Source: Gemmatimonadota bacterium
Lineage (GTDB): Bacteria; Gemmatimonadota; Gemmatimonadetes; Gemmatimonadales; Gemmatimonadaceae
Direction: 5' to 3'
Length of the DNA: 64,000 nucleotides
Assembly: GCA_028287235.1 (NCBI GenBank)
Contig: JAQBQB010000018.1
Location: 186,001-250,000, forward strand
Numbering within the stretch: the first letter of the stretch is position 1; each line of letters opens with the position of its first letter. Both the position numbers and the translations under genes were made by a program. Below, piece by piece: positions 9,240 through 18,841 of the stretch. Below the pieces are notes generated by a model. It was not told the DNA's origin, made no database searches, and saw nothing but the letters and a program-made list of their open reading frames with translations.

Positions 9240-10048
9240 CGATTGGAGACGCGCGCCGTGTCGGTCAAGAAACGAACTGCTCGAGAGATCACGGGGCCGG
9301 CGACGAGCATCGTCGACAATGAATGCGCCGCCATGGGAATGACGTAGCGGCGCAGCCGCGGTCCGCCGGCCGCGACGAGCGCAGAGTCGTGGATCTGAAA
9401 GCGATCCTTTGCACCGCGGACGAGCGCGACGCGAACCGACGGATCGATCAGTCGCGCGGCGTCGATCGTGGAAAAGCTCCATGGGCCAGACGCTTCCTCG
9501 TTCATCCAGTCTGCGGGCGTGATGTAGAGATGTCCGCTGCCGCGCGTATTGAGCGCGAGAACGCCCGCAAGGTGCGGCGGCGGGCGGTGCCACGCGACCC
9601 AGAACGCGAGCTCCGCGCCGAACGAGTGTCCACCGACGACGAGCGGAAGATCGTCGGCATGGAGCTCGTGCCGCGCTCGCGCGATGAGCGTGGAGATCGC
9701 GACGCCGAACGCGCTGTCGCGCTGCGGCTCGTCCGATGGGAGCGTGGCGAGAAACCGCCGGAGGTCGACGCCGATCACGGCATTGCCGTCTCCGGCGAGC
9801 CGCCACGCGAGATCCTGGTGCGGCTCCCAGAACGACACGTCGTTGCCGAAGAGCACGACGACGGCGCGCGGCGGGCCCGGTCGTGCGCCATAGTAGAACA
9901 TCCACGGTTTGCGCAACGAGCTATCGACGGGCACATACGTCGACGGGTGACCCGCCGACGGACGGCGCGCGTACCACACGACCGCTCCGGCGACGATCAG
10001 AAGCACGGCCAGCGACGTCGCGAGCCTGCGAGCGAATTTCTTCGTCAA
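9236..10048 (-). CDS. membrane-anchored alpha/beta hydrolase, VirJ-like
   Basis: A 270-residue protein with an N-terminal membrane helix (about 12-27) preceded by basic residues, so the catalytic domain is likely periplasmic. It keeps the alpha/beta hydrolase core: VVVLFGNDVSFWEPHQDLA, VIGVDLRRFLATL, and the nucleophile elbow GGHSFGAELAF with Ser142; PMAAHSLS near the C-terminus offers the His. The order and wording of the first two blocks resemble the VirJ/AcvB group, some of which cleave aminoacylated phosphatidylglycerol; that assignment is tentative. It is coupled to the barrel-like protein downstream. Confidence 0.65.
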   Translation of the reverse strand: MTKKFARRLATSLAVLLIVAGAVVWYARRPSAGHPSTYVPVDSSLRKPWMFYYGARPGPPRAVVVLFGNDVSFWEPHQDLAWRLAGDGNAVIGVDLRRFLATLPSDEPQRDSAFGVAISTLIARARHELHADDLPLVVGGHSFGAELAFWVAWHRPPPHLAGVLALNTRGSGHLYITPADWMNEEASGPWSFSTIDAARLIDPSVRVALVRGAKDRFQIHDSALVAAGGPRLRRYVIPMAAHSLSTMLVAGPVISRAVRFLTDTARVSNR

Positions 10049-10137
10049 CGGATGTTCGGCGGGAAGGGTGGGGGGATTGTCTTCAGTCTAGCACCGGGAA
10101 TCCGCCGCGCCAAATGACTGCCGCGTCCGACGAACCT

Positions 10138-12642
10138 CTACGAAGGTTTCGACGGCGGGGTTGCTTCGTCGGTCCACATCCAGTCGCGCTCCTCGGCACG
10201 GTCCTCGAAATGGTCTCGCGTGTAGCGCACCGCGTCGGCGATCCGACGGGTGAGCTCCGCCACGAGCTCGGTCGCATGTGCGGCGGGCAGGGAGGAGTGC
10301 TGCACGGCGAGGATCGCGAGATGATACCGGCTCATCTCGTTGAGCACGACCATGTCGAACGGCGTCGTCGTGGTTCCTTGCTCGTTGAATCCGCGGACGT
10401 GAAAGCGCGCGGGGTGTGGACGGCGGTGCACGATCTGATGAACGGCGTACTGATAGCCGTGGAATGCAAACACCACGGGCTTGTCGCGCGTGAACAGCTC
10501 CGTGAACCGGGCGTCGTCCATGCCGTGTGGGTGCACCGACGGCGCGAAGAGCGACATCAGGTCCATGACGTTGACTAACCGCACGCGGATCTCCGGCGCG
10601 AGACGTCTGAGCCACCATGCGGCGGCCACCGTCTCGAGTGTCGGAGTGTCGCCCGCGCAGGCGAGCACCAAGTCGGGCTCGGCGCCGACGGAGTTGCTCG
10701 CCCAGTCCCACGCCGACGCCCCGCGCTTCGCCTGCTCGGAGGCTTCGTCGACGGACAGCCACTGGAGCTGCGGCTGCTTGTCGATGACGATGAGATTCAC
10801 ATAATTGTGCGATCGTAGACAGTGGTCGGCGACCGACAACAGCGAATTGCCGTCGGGCGGAAGATAGATGCGCGACACCGAGCCGCGCTTCGACAGCATG
10901 ACGTCGATCAAGCCGGGCCCTTGATGGCTGAACCCGTTGTGATCGTTTCGCCAACACGTCGACGTGAGCAGGATGTTGAGCGACGAGATCGGCGCGCGCC
11001 ACCGCAGCCGGCCCGCCTCCTCGAGCCACTTGGCATGCTGCACGATCATCGACGCGCAGACCATCGCGAACGACTCGTACGTGACGAACATCCCGTGCCG
11101 GCCGGTGAGCAGATACCCCTCGAGCCAACCCTCGCACAGGTGTTCGCTCAGCACCTCCATGACGCGGCCATCCGCGCTCACGTGGTCGTCGATCGCGATG
11201 CGACGCGCGGTGAGGCAGCGGTTCTCTACCTCGAACACCGCCGAGAGGCGACTCGAGTTTGTTTCGTCGGGACAGAAGAGTCGAAAGTTGTTCGCGCCGC
11301 GATTCTCGGTGAAGACGTCGCGGAGCATCTCGCCGAGTTGCCGAGTGGACTCGCGCTCCACCACGGCGGGACGGGGCACGTCGACGGCGTAGTTCCGAAA
11401 GTCGGGGACGCGAAGCGGCACCATCAGCCGTCCGCCATTGGCGTGCGGGTTCGCCCCCATGCGGCGCTCCCCCGTTGGCGCGAGGCGAGCGAGGTCCTGC
11501 ACGAATGCGCCGCGCTCATCGAAGAGCGAAGCCGGTTCGTAGCCGCGCATCCACTCCTCGAGCAGCGAGAGCTCCGCGGCGTCGCATTTCGCGTGCGGCA
11601 ACGGCACCTGGTGTGCGCGAAACGTGCCTTCGACCGGCAGCCCGCCGACTACCTTCGGCCCGGTCCAGCCCTTCGGTGTGCGCAGGACGATCGCCGGCCA
11701 GCACGGCCGGTCTCCGTTGGCGTCGTGTCCCGGACGTCCGCGCGCCTCGCGCTGAATGGCCTGAATGCGATCGAAGCATGTGTCGAGCACCGCCGCCAAC
11801 CGCTGGTGCAGCGCTACTGGCTCGTCTCCGGCAACGACGTGCACGTCGTAGCCGTGTCCTTCGAGCAGCGCGCGAACGTCGTCCTCGGAATTGCGAGCGA
11901 GCACCGTAGGGCCGCTGATCTTGTAGCCGTTCAGATGCAGAATGGGCAGTACCGCGCCGTCGCGCGCCGGATTGAGAAAGCTCGTGCTCTTCCACGAGCC
12001 CTCGAGCGGTCCCGTTTCTGCCTCTCCGTCGCCGACCACCGCGGCCACGACGAGATCTGGATTGTCGAAGGCCGCGCCGAACGCGTGCGTCAACACGTAT
12101 CCCAGCTCGCCCCCCTCGTGAATGGAGCCCGGCGTGGGCACGCTCACGTGGCTCGGGATACCGCCGGGCGTTGAGAATTGTCGAAAGAGGCGGCGAAGAC
12201 CGGCGGCGTCGCGCGCTACGTCAGGATAAATCTCGGAGTACGTTCCTTCGAGATACACGTTTGCCACGACCGCCGGCCCGCCATGTCCGGGACCGGCGAG
12301 AAAGATGACGTTTGCGTCGCGCTCGACGATGATGCGATTGAGGTGCGCGTACAGCAGGCTCTGGCCTGGAGACGTTCCCCAGTGGCCGAGGAGGCGCGGC
12401 TTGATGTGCTCGGGACGCAGCGGCTCGCGGAGCAGCGCGTTTTCCTGGAGGAAGATCTGCCCCACGGTCAGGTAGTTCGCCGCCGTCCAATATCGATCGA
12501 GCAAGCGGAGCTGTTCGGCGGAGAGCGGCCCCGAAGTGTCGGGGGCGGCCACGGCTGCCGCGGCCGGCGCGGTCGTCGCGTGCTCGGCGGCTGCAACCAC
12601 ACTCGAGACTGTCGGATCGAAGACGAATCGTGGAACGTTCAT
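10138..12642 (-). CDS. xfp: phosphoketolase
   Basis: An 834-residue thiamine-diphosphate enzyme splitting xylulose-5-phosphate (and often fructose-6-phosphate) with phosphate into acetyl-phosphate plus glyceraldehyde-3-P or erythrose-4-P. Motifs include GHWGTSPGQ (86-94), GPGHGGPA (117-124), the ThDP/Mg loop GDGEAETG (204-211), [14 protein letters not shown], and [15 protein letters not shown]-like [12 protein letters not shown] with SHQGPG. Start ATG 12642 was chosen; the upstream in-frame extension lacks homology. An Ala-rich tail of about 35 residues precedes the catalytic core, longer than usual. It is divergent from ackA, which consumes its product. Confidence 0.95.
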   Translation of the reverse strand: MNVPRFVFDPTVSSVVAAAEHATTAPAAAAVAAPDTSGPLSAEQLRLLDRYWTAANYLTVGQIFLQENALLREPLRPEHIKPRLLGHWGTSPGQSLLYAHLNRIIVERDANVIFLAGPGHGGPAVVANVYLEGTYSEIYPDVARDAAGLRRLFRQFSTPGGIPSHVSVPTPGSIHEGGELGYVLTHAFGAAFDNPDLVVAAVVGDGEAETGPLEGSWKSTSFLNPARDGAVLPILHLNGYKISGPTVLARNSEDDVRALLEGHGYDVHVVAGDEPVALHQRLAAVLDTCFDRIQAIQREARGRPGHDANGDRPCWPAIVLRTPKGWTGPKVVGGLPVEGTFRAHQVPLPHAKCDAAELSLLEEWMRGYEPASLFDERGAFVQDLARLAPTGERRMGANPHANGGRLMVPLRVPDFRNYAVDVPRPAVVERESTRQLGEMLRDVFTENRGANNFRLFCPDETNSSRLSAVFEVENRCLTARRIAIDDHVSADGRVMEVLSEHLCEGWLEGYLLTGRHGMFVTYESFAMVCASMIVQHAKWLEEAGRLRWRAPISSLNILLTSTCWRNDHNGFSHQGPGLIDVMLSKRGSVSRIYLPPDGNSLLSVADHCLRSHNYVNLIVIDKQPQLQWLSVDEASEQAKRGASAWDWASNSVGAEPDLVLACAGDTPTLETVAAAWWLRRLAPEIRVRLVNVMDLMSLFAPSVHPHGMDDARFTELFTRDKPVVFAFHGYQYAVHQIVHRRPHPARFHVRGFNEQGTTTTPFDMVVLNEMSRYHLAILAVQHSSLPAAHATELVAELTRRIADAVRYTRDHFEDRAEERDWMWTDEATPPSKPS

Positions 12643-12734
12643 GTCGGCTGTCCCCGTGGCGGGAGGGCCCGGCTCTGCACTCGCCGTCTGACCTACCGAG
12701 CAACTGCCCAACTGACCCGCACCGGCGCAACCGC

Positions 12735-13976
12735 ATGCACATTCTTGTCCTCAACGTCGGCTCGTCGTCCGTCAAGTTTCAGCTCATCGATACCGACGGC
12801 GAGGCGGTCGCCGAAGGGCGTGACAAGCGGCTGGCACGCGGGCAGGTCGATCGAATCGGCGGCGAGGCCACCGTCACGCTGGAGGCCACGGGCCGGCCGC
12901 CGACCACGACGACGGCGCGCATTGCCAACCACGCCGCGGCGGCGGAGTACATCATCCGCTGGCTCACCAGCACCGACTCGGGCGTACCGATCACGACCGT
13001 GGGCGAGATCGAGGCGGTGGGTCATCGCGTCGTGCACGGCGGTGAGAAATTCTCGCAGTCGATCCGCATTGATGACGACGTTTGGCGCGGGCTCGAGGCG
13101 CTGATCGATCTCGCGCCGTTGCACAACCCTCACAACCTGAGCGGCATCACCGCCGCGCGCACGGCGCTTGGGCCCGGTGTCCCGCAGGTCGCGGTCTTCG
13201 ACACGGCGTTTCACCACACCATGCCGGAGACGGCGTTCGTGTATGCGGTTCCGTATCAACTCTATCGTCGGTACGGCGTGCGACGATACGGCTTCCACGG
13301 CACCTCGCATCGGTACATCGCGTATCGCTACCGGCAGCTCACGGGCGCGTCGCGGGAGGCGACCAAGATCATCACTCTCCACCTGGGCAACGGCGCGTCG
13401 GCGTGCGCGATCGACGGCGGCCGGTCGGTCGATACGTCGATGGGGTTCACGCCGCTCGAGGGATTGGTGATGGGAACGCGCTCCGGCGATCTCGATCCGG
13501 CAATCGTCGACTTCGTCGCGGCGAAAGAAGGCCTGACCTTCGCGGAGGTCGATTCAATGCTCAACAAACAATCCGGCCTGCTCGGAATTTCTGGACTGAC
13601 CGACGACATGCGAGAGCTGCTGGCCGAGGAAGCAGAGAACGGCGACCGCCGGGCGCGGTTGGCAATCGACGTCTTTTGCTACCGGGTCAAGAAGTACATC
13701 GGCGCGTACTTGGCGGCGATGAACGGGGCCGACGCAGTGGTCTTCGCCGGGGGAATCGGCGAGCGATCGCCGGCGGTGCGCGCACGGATCTGCGCCGGGC
13801 TCGACTGGCTGGGGATCGCGGTGGACGACGCACGCAACGCCGCGCTCACCGGCGCCGAGGGGCGGATCGACGCGCCCGCGTCGCGCATCGCGCTGTGGGT
13901 CATCCCCACGGATGAGGAGCTCTTGATCGCGCGCGACACCTGGCGCGTCGTGACCGGCAACCCGCTGCCGATTTAG
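12735..13976 (+). CDS. ackA: acetate kinase
   Basis: A 413-residue ASKHA-fold kinase making ATP and acetate from acetyl-phosphate. It starts with the canonical [17 protein letters not shown], then [65 protein letters not shown] and [11 protein letters not shown]. The ATG at 12735 is fixed by this N-terminus, although the frame opens earlier. It is transcribed away from xfp across a 92-base intergenic region that should carry both promoters; I could not see clear -35/-10 pairs there. Together they form a phosphoketolase-acetate kinase route yielding ATP from sugar phosphates. Confidence 0.96.
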   Translation: MHILVLNVGSSSVKFQLIDTDGEAVAEGRDKRLARGQVDRIGGEATVTLEATGRPPTTTTARIANHAAAAEYIIRWLTSTDSGVPITTVGEIEAVGHRVVHGGEKFSQSIRIDDDVWRGLEALIDLAPLHNPHNLSGITAARTALGPGVPQVAVFDTAFHHTMPETAFVYAVPYQLYRRYGVRRYGFHGTSHRYIAYRYRQLTGASREATKIITLHLGNGASACAIDGGRSVDTSMGFTPLEGLVMGTRSGDLDPAIVDFVAAKEGLTFAEVDSMLNKQSGLLGISGLTDDMRELLAEEAENGDRRARLAIDVFCYRVKKYIGAYLAAMNGADAVVFAGGIGERSPAVRARICAGLDWLGIAVDDARNAALTGAEGRIDAPASRIALWVIPTDEELLIARDTWRVVTGNPLPI

Positions 13977-14131
13977 AGAAGTCTCATTGGGGCCAATGGC
14001 GCACGGCGCGGCGTGCTGGTCAGCGCGAAGCTCGCGCTCATCCTGGCGACACATCGAAAGACCCGCCACTGTTCGTCTGCGGCCTGGCAAATGCAGACGT
14101 CCCGCGCCCCGAGTGTGCCGAGCGCGTGACC

Positions 14132-15133
14132 ATGAGATTGTCGTGGATTGGAGAAATCGTCGCGGTTGCGGCGCTGGTGGCCGCGCCGGTCGTGGCCGCC
14201 GCCGCCGTTGCCGGCGCGCAGGATGCCGGGTCGCCGCGCGCGCTCGGTCGCGGCGACTACACGGCGCTCATCCGCGCCGAGCAAGAGCCGTCGTACGCGT
14301 CGATTCCCTGGCTGCTGTTCGGTCTCCCGCGCGAGATGCACACCGGCGGCAACCTGCGTGTGCTCTACGAGGCGACAGTCGCGCCTCCCTTCTTCGTCTC
14401 GCTTGGCCATGCACCGCTGGCCGTCGCGGTCACGCCCAAGATCGTCATCCGGCAATACGCCGGCGGATTCTACCCTGTACCGCCGCCAAGCTACATGCCG
14501 CGCGTCACGATGTACTACTGGGGTCGGCCGTACGCGCGGCGGACACGGGCCGACTCGATCGTCTACGCTTTTCTCCGGCTGAGTCACCACTCGAATGGCC
14601 AGGACACCAACTATTTCGCGTCGACCAACCCGCCGCGCGTGAACTATGCGAGCGGAAAGTTCTCGACCAACTTTCTGGAGCTCGGCGCGGTACAGCCCAT
14701 GGTCCACGGCGGTCCCATCGTCGGCGCCCAAGAGCTCTCGATCGAATGGCATCCGCCGGCCTGGACGCGTGTCGAGATCCGGCCGATCTACGCGTCGTTG
14801 CGCGTCCATCTCACGTCACATGTCGAGCTGTTGCGTCCGCGCCTTGGTCCGCTCGAGGGCGCCGTGCTCTCGCTCGGCTATCTCGGCGGGCCCACGACGC
14901 CGAATCGCCGCAGCGTCGCGAGCCGCGGCATCCTGTCGTACACGATCTACAGCGGCGTCGGCCAGCTCGGCGACTTCGCGCTCTTCGCCAACTACTACAC
15001 CGGCGAGGACTACTACAACATCCGATTCGACCGAAACATCTCGACGTTCAAGATCGGCGCGCTCGCCGGCGTCCGCCGCTTGCCGGCCGGAGACGGAACA
15101 GTGCAGGCGTTGCCGGCGATGCGCGACGAGTAG
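14132..15133 (+). CDS. OMPLA-like outer-membrane protein
   Basis: A 333-residue exported protein with an Ala/Val-rich signal peptide ending near AGAQDAG. In the middle lies FLRLSHHSNGQDTNYF, containing the H-x-S-N-G pattern that carries the catalytic His-Ser pair of outer-membrane phospholipase A (OMPLA His142/Ser144). Surrounding sequence is rich in alternating strands with aromatic residues (TMYYWGRPYA, LSIEWHPPAW), consistent with a barrel. The function as phospholipase A is inferred from this motif alone. GTG at 14126, two codons earlier, is an alternative start. It may instead be a lipid A or other barrel protein. Confidence 0.55.
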   Translation: MRLSWIGEIVAVAALVAAPVVAAAAVAGAQDAGSPRALGRGDYTALIRAEQEPSYASIPWLLFGLPREMHTGGNLRVLYEATVAPPFFVSLGHAPLAVAVTPKIVIRQYAGGFYPVPPPSYMPRVTMYYWGRPYARRTRADSIVYAFLRLSHHSNGQDTNYFASTNPPRVNYASGKFSTNFLELGAVQPMVHGGPIVGAQELSIEWHPPAWTRVEIRPIYASLRVHLTSHVELLRPRLGPLEGAVLSLGYLGGPTTPNRRSVASRGILSYTIYSGVGQLGDFALFANYYTGEDYYNIRFDRNISTFKIGALAGVRRLPAGDGTVQALPAMRDE

Positions 15134-15178
15134 CAGGGCGCGACAAATGCGACGCGCCCCAGCTCGGAGGTCCCGACT

Positions 15179-15589
15179 ATGTCTGTCAAACTGTACAGGC
15201 CCGGCGTCGCGCAGGCGCGCGAGTTGATCGCCAAGGGCCGCTCGAGAAAGGACGAGCGCGACGACTGGAGCGAGCATCAGCCGTCGGCCGCGCGCGAGAA
15301 CGAGTTCATCCAACGCTTTGGGTGGGCCGGGTTCGGGCGTTGGCATCTGGGAATCGACGACGCCGCAGCGGAGGAGACCAAGCGCCGCTACAAATTTCCC
15401 TACGGCGACCTCGCCCGTGTCCACCGGTGCGCGCTGATCAGCGCCGAGAGTCGTGCCGGGCAATACAAATACCTCGACATCGAAGCCGCGGCGCAGCGGC
15501 TGTTGCAGATGATGGATCGCGGGAGCGACCGGCCGATGGCGGCACCGGCGCGTCGAACGCCGCGCACGACGAAGACACGCAGCCGTTAG
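15179..15589 (+). CDS. conserved hypothetical protein
   Basis: A 136-residue soluble protein. It contains the strings DERDDWSEHQPSA, FGWAGFGRWHLGI and RRYKFPYGDLARVHRCALIS followed by AESRAGQYKY, which I recognise as a widespread uncharacterised bacterial family (mostly actinobacteria and rhizobia) with the same blocks in the same order. No cofactor motif is evident. The C-terminal 20 residues are basic and low-complexity (TPRTTKTRSR). A good Shine-Dalgarno (GGAGGT) lies about 8 bases before the ATG. Function unknown; it stands alone between an outer-membrane protein and a convergent carboxypeptidase. Confidence 0.75.
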   Translation: MSVKLYRPGVAQARELIAKGRSRKDERDDWSEHQPSAARENEFIQRFGWAGFGRWHLGIDDAAAEETKRRYKFPYGDLARVHRCALISAESRAGQYKYLDIEAAAQRLLQMMDRGSDRPMAAPARRTPRTTKTRSR

Positions 15590-15718
15590 GCCGCCGACGT
15601 TCGCGCTGCGATCGACAACGGCTCGCTCGACGCGGCGCGGCCGGGGATCTGCCGTTCCGTGCTCATAGCCATTCTCACGTTACAGTAGATCTCTCGCGCT
15701 GGTCGGGATGAGACAACC

Positions 15719-17254
15719 TTACCGCAGCCCCGCCAGCGCGACGCCAATCGCATCGGCCACGCGATCCACCGACGCTTGCGGCGCCGTCCAGTTGTTGCAC
15801 AGAATGCTGAACTCCAACAACCGTCCGTCGGCCGTGCGCACGTAGCCGGAAAGGGAGCGCGCGTTCGACAGCGTCCCGGTCTTGGCGTGAAGATTCCCCT
15901 CGGCAGGCGTGCCCTTGAAGCGCGTGCGAATCGTGCCGTCCACGCCGGCGATCGGCAGCGACTGGAAGAACAAATCGAAGTTCGGCGAGCGCCGCATCAC
16001 GTCGAGAATGCTCACGATCGCTTCGGGCGACAGGTAGTCATTGCGCGACAATCCGCTTCCGTCGCGAATGACGTACCCGTCGGCCGGGATGTTCCACGCG
16101 GCGAACTGGCGCTCCACCACGCGGCGGCCGCTGTCGGCCGTGCCCACGCCGGCGCGCTCCAGCCCCAACGTGCGCAACAGGACCTCGGCGATCTGATTCT
16201 GCGACGGCTTCATGAGCGCCGGCAGAATCTCGCGGAGCGGCACCGAGACGATCGTGAAGAGCGAGTCGGTCCGCTGCGCCGCTTCCGCGCTCGCGAACGA
16301 ACGGCCGTCCACCGCGATGCCTCGATCGTGCAGCGCCTCGGTCAACGCGGCGACGTACGCCGCGTCGGGGTCGTGCTGCGACACGGTGAGCGTGACGCTG
16401 TCGCCCACGGCGATCTGGCCGCGCACGATCACCGCGGACGTCGACGTGTCGTTGTGCGCGGACACGCGCGTGCCGGTACCACCGGCGCCGCGCCCGCCGC
16501 CTCGGCCGCCGCGTCCAGCGCCGGCTGCGCTGTCGCGCGCCACGGTTACCACGTTCACACGCAACGCCGGAAACGTGCGCGCGGGACGTGTCTCCGCGGT
16601 GGCGACGGCGCCCGGTTGCGCGCCCGCTCGCACGATCACGTTCGTGAGACCTTCGTTGAACAACAGCTCGTCGGCGCCGGCGAAGGAGTTGGCGTCGAGT
16701 TGGTCCCACGGCCAACCGAAGCCGGCCACGGCGCCGGGAAAGGCATCGCCCGCCGCGACGACGCTGCCGGTGATGTGCCGCACGCCGCGCTGCCAGAGCG
16801 AATCGGCGATGCCCCGCAGCGGAATCATCGCGTCGCCCAGCATGTGGTTGCTCGCCGTGGGATCGCCGCGGCCGATCACGGCGAGATCGCCGTTGAGCGT
16901 TCCGTCAGCGACGGCGCCGCGCGCGGCAAGGACGGTGCGAAAGCGAAACTCCGGGCCGAGCTGCTCCAGCGACACCGAGCTCGTGACGATCTTCTCGTTC
17001 GACGCCGGCATGAACAGCTTCGGCGCATTGTGTGAGTACAGCGTGTCGTGCGCCAGCGGATCGACGATGAGCACACCCCAGTTCGCGTTTCGGAACTCGG
17101 CGGTGTTGACCATCGAATCGATCATGCCCGTCAACGCCGCATTGGCGCCGCGCGTCGCCTGGGCGGGACTCGGACCTGCGGTGGAGCGTGTCGCGGCGCA
17201 GCCGCCGAGGAGCAACGGAAGAAGTGGTAGTATGGCGCGCGCGCGCGATGTCAT
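15719..17254 (-). CDS. dacB: D-alanyl-D-alanine carboxypeptidase / PBP4 (S13), lipoprotein
   Basis: A 511-residue class C penicillin-binding protein acting on peptidoglycan cross-links in the periplasm. Signal peptide with lipobox LLGGC (Cys19). All three catalytic motifs are present: S85-N-E-K88 (SxxK), S351-Q-N353 (SxN) and K458-T-G460 (KTG). The large insert domain typical of S13 enzymes lies between the first two motifs. Odd feature: residues 244-262 form an Arg/Gly-rich low-complexity run (GRGGRGGGRGAGG) inside the insert. Start at 17254 fits the signal peptide, with GAGAGA upstream. It may be the main endopeptidase/carboxypeptidase of this locus. Confidence 0.93.
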   Translation of the reverse strand: MTSRARAILPLLPLLLGGCAATRSTAGPSPAQATRGANAALTGMIDSMVNTAEFRNANWGVLIVDPLAHDTLYSHNAPKLFMPASNEKIVTSSVSLEQLGPEFRFRTVLAARGAVADGTLNGDLAVIGRGDPTASNHMLGDAMIPLRGIADSLWQRGVRHITGSVVAAGDAFPGAVAGFGWPWDQLDANSFAGADELLFNEGLTNVIVRAGAQPGAVATAETRPARTFPALRVNVVTVARDSAAGAGRGGRGGGRGAGGTGTRVSAHNDTSTSAVIVRGQIAVGDSVTLTVSQHDPDAAYVAALTEALHDRGIAVDGRSFASAEAAQRTDSLFTIVSVPLREILPALMKPSQNQIAEVLLRTLGLERAGVGTADSGRRVVERQFAAWNIPADGYVIRDGSGLSRNDYLSPEAIVSILDVMRRSPNFDLFFQSLPIAGVDGTIRTRFKGTPAEGNLHAKTGTLSNARSLSGYVRTADGRLLEFSILCNNWTAPQASVDRVADAIGVALAGLR

Positions 17255-17334
17255 CGGGATCTCTCGGAGAGTGATAGCGTTGCGAACGCCACAAACGTAC
17301 GCCGCCGCTCCGCGTTAGGTCAGGGCGCGTTAGA

Positions 17335-18318
17335 TCAGGGCGCGGTACGATTGGTGAGCAGAGAGGCGGCCGAGCGGAGCGCGCCCGTCTTGGAGACGAC
17401 GCCATAGCCGTCTGGGGTCGACAGGGAATAGAGGTACGCGCGATCGTACCGGTGATTGGTGTCGTAGTCGTCGAGCACCGCCGCCAAGTCGGCGCGCTGC
17501 AACGTTTCCGTCGGCAGCCGCGAGCCGAACTCCGTCATCCACACGGGCAGCCCTTTGGCTACGGCTTTCGCAGCGATGCCTTTGGAGCGGAACTGCAGGA
17601 TGGTCGGCTGTCCATACCCGTGCACGGCGACCGCGGTGAGAAGCTTGGGGTCGCACGTCTCGAGCATTCCACGAATGAAGTCCGCCGGATCGAACCCGGT
17701 GCCGCCGGAGACGACGTGCGCCGTGGGATCGGCGCGGAGAATCGCCGTGGCGACGGCCGAGAGCAGCGCGCCGTACGACCGTCCACGCTGGTACTGCGTG
17801 ACCGTCGAGACTTTGGCTTGGAACCACCCGTTGTTGAAGACGTCCTCGCTATCCTCTTCGTTCAGGATCTGCCACGTCGTGCCGGGATATTGCCGCGCGC
17901 GCGCCGCCATGAACGCGGGCATTGCGGTCATTCCCTGCTGCAGCGTCATCCCTGTCGGCGGCGAATGCACGACGATCAACTGGTCGAGCTTGGCCGCGGC
18001 GGCCGCGCGATAGTCGGCGTCGAACATCTGCGGAGCGGTGATGCCGCCCTTCGGCACCGGTGTCGAGCGATCGGCCGCGAACTCGCGCGTGTCGAGGTAA
18101 TTCCGCCAATAGAGCGTCCAGCGAATGCGCCGGATGCCGAGCGATTTCATGGTGGCGAGGTCGGTGAGGCTCGCGGGGTTGGCGCTCACTCCAATGATGC
18201 GGCGCGGCGGCGGTGCCTGGCGGTAGAGGATCGCACTTCCGGCGCAGACCACCACGAGCGCCGTGAGCAGGGCCGCGCGGCGTGCACCCTTCACGCGACT
18301 GGGAGCAAGTGTGCGCAT
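17335..18318 (-). CDS. membrane-anchored GH-A-like glycoside hydrolase
   Basis: A 327-residue protein with a basic N-terminus and one hydrophobic segment (about 16-31), either an anchor or an uncleaved signal. The remainder reads as a (beta/alpha)8 barrel: IRRIRWTLYWRNYL, then ILNEEDSED with Asn153-Glu154 at the expected acid/base position, and LPVWMTEFGSR with Glu263 as candidate nucleophile. The spacing (about 109 residues) fits clan GH-A (families such as GH39 or GH5). No substrate can be named. GGAGGG just before the ATG supports the start. It lies 10 bases downstream of a lipoprotein gene in the same direction. Confidence 0.65.
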   Translation of the reverse strand: MRTLAPSRVKGARRAALLTALVVVCAGSAILYRQAPPPRRIIGVSANPASLTDLATMKSLGIRRIRWTLYWRNYLDTREFAADRSTPVPKGGITAPQMFDADYRAAAAAKLDQLIVVHSPPTGMTLQQGMTAMPAFMAARARQYPGTTWQILNEEDSEDVFNNGWFQAKVSTVTQYQRGRSYGALLSAVATAILRADPTAHVVSGGTGFDPADFIRGMLETCDPKLLTAVAVHGYGQPTILQFRSKGIAAKAVAKGLPVWMTEFGSRLPTETLQRADLAAVLDDYDTNHRYDRAYLYSLSTPDGYGVVSKTGALRSAASLLTNRTAP

Positions 18319-18328
18319 GCGCCCTCCG

Positions 18329-18841
18329 TCACCGCGCGGGCACGATGATGCCGTACGAGTTCGGGCCGGTCGCCAGCGGGCCGGATATCCACACCCGCGC
18401 GCCGATCATCCTGCGTAGCGCGTCGGGCGGATTGCCTAGCGTCGTTCGGCCCGTGGACGTCTCCAGCACGACGTGGTCGCCGTCGAGACGAAGCACGCCG
18501 TCGACGACGGGCGACGCACCGACGCGCACGGCGGTGAAGGTGCTCACACGAAAGCCGTCGTCGGCGCGCGTGCCCCGCACCAGCACTTCGACACCGCCCA
18601 GCCGAGTGAGTGCCGCCGAATCTGCCTCGGTGGTGATCCGCAGCCGGGTGGGGCGCGTAGCGGCCGCGCCTTGCAGCACGAGCTGCTGATCGAACCCGGT
18701 GCCGACGATCGACACCACGCCTTGCGCGCTGTCCGGACCCACGGCGGTGGCCGTCGGCTTGCCACGGTGATGGCAGGCGACGCTCAGGACGAGCGCCAGC
18801 AGTCCGGCCCCGCGGATGCTTCCGGGCATGTGACCGCTCAT
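18329..18841 (-). CDS. small lipoprotein of unknown function
   Basis: A 170-residue predicted lipoprotein with signal peptide LLALVLSVAC (lipid Cys23), then an all-beta-looking domain with repeated strand patterns (LRITTEADS, VEVLVRGTRADDGFRVSTFTAV, VLRLDGDHVVLETSTGR). I do not recognise the family; an OB-like or DUF5666-like fold is conceivable. The ATG at 18841 overlaps the stop of the upstream metalloprotease gene by 4 bases (ATGA), so the two are translationally coupled and probably functionally related in the periplasm or at the outer membrane. Confidence 0.7.
   Translation of the reverse strand: MSGHMPGSIRGAGLLALVLSVACHHRGKPTATAVGPDSAQGVVSIVGTGFDQQLVLQGAAATRPTRLRITTEADSAALTRLGGVEVLVRGTRADDGFRVSTFTAVRVGASPVVDGVLRLDGDHVVLETSTGRTTLGNPPDALRRMIGARVWISGPLATGPNSYGIIVPAR

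Noticed and set aside
13985-13998. CATTGGGGCCAATG palindrome after ackA as a terminator or operator
   Set aside because: The arms are only 6 bases, there is no T-tract and no second copy; it could easily be chance.
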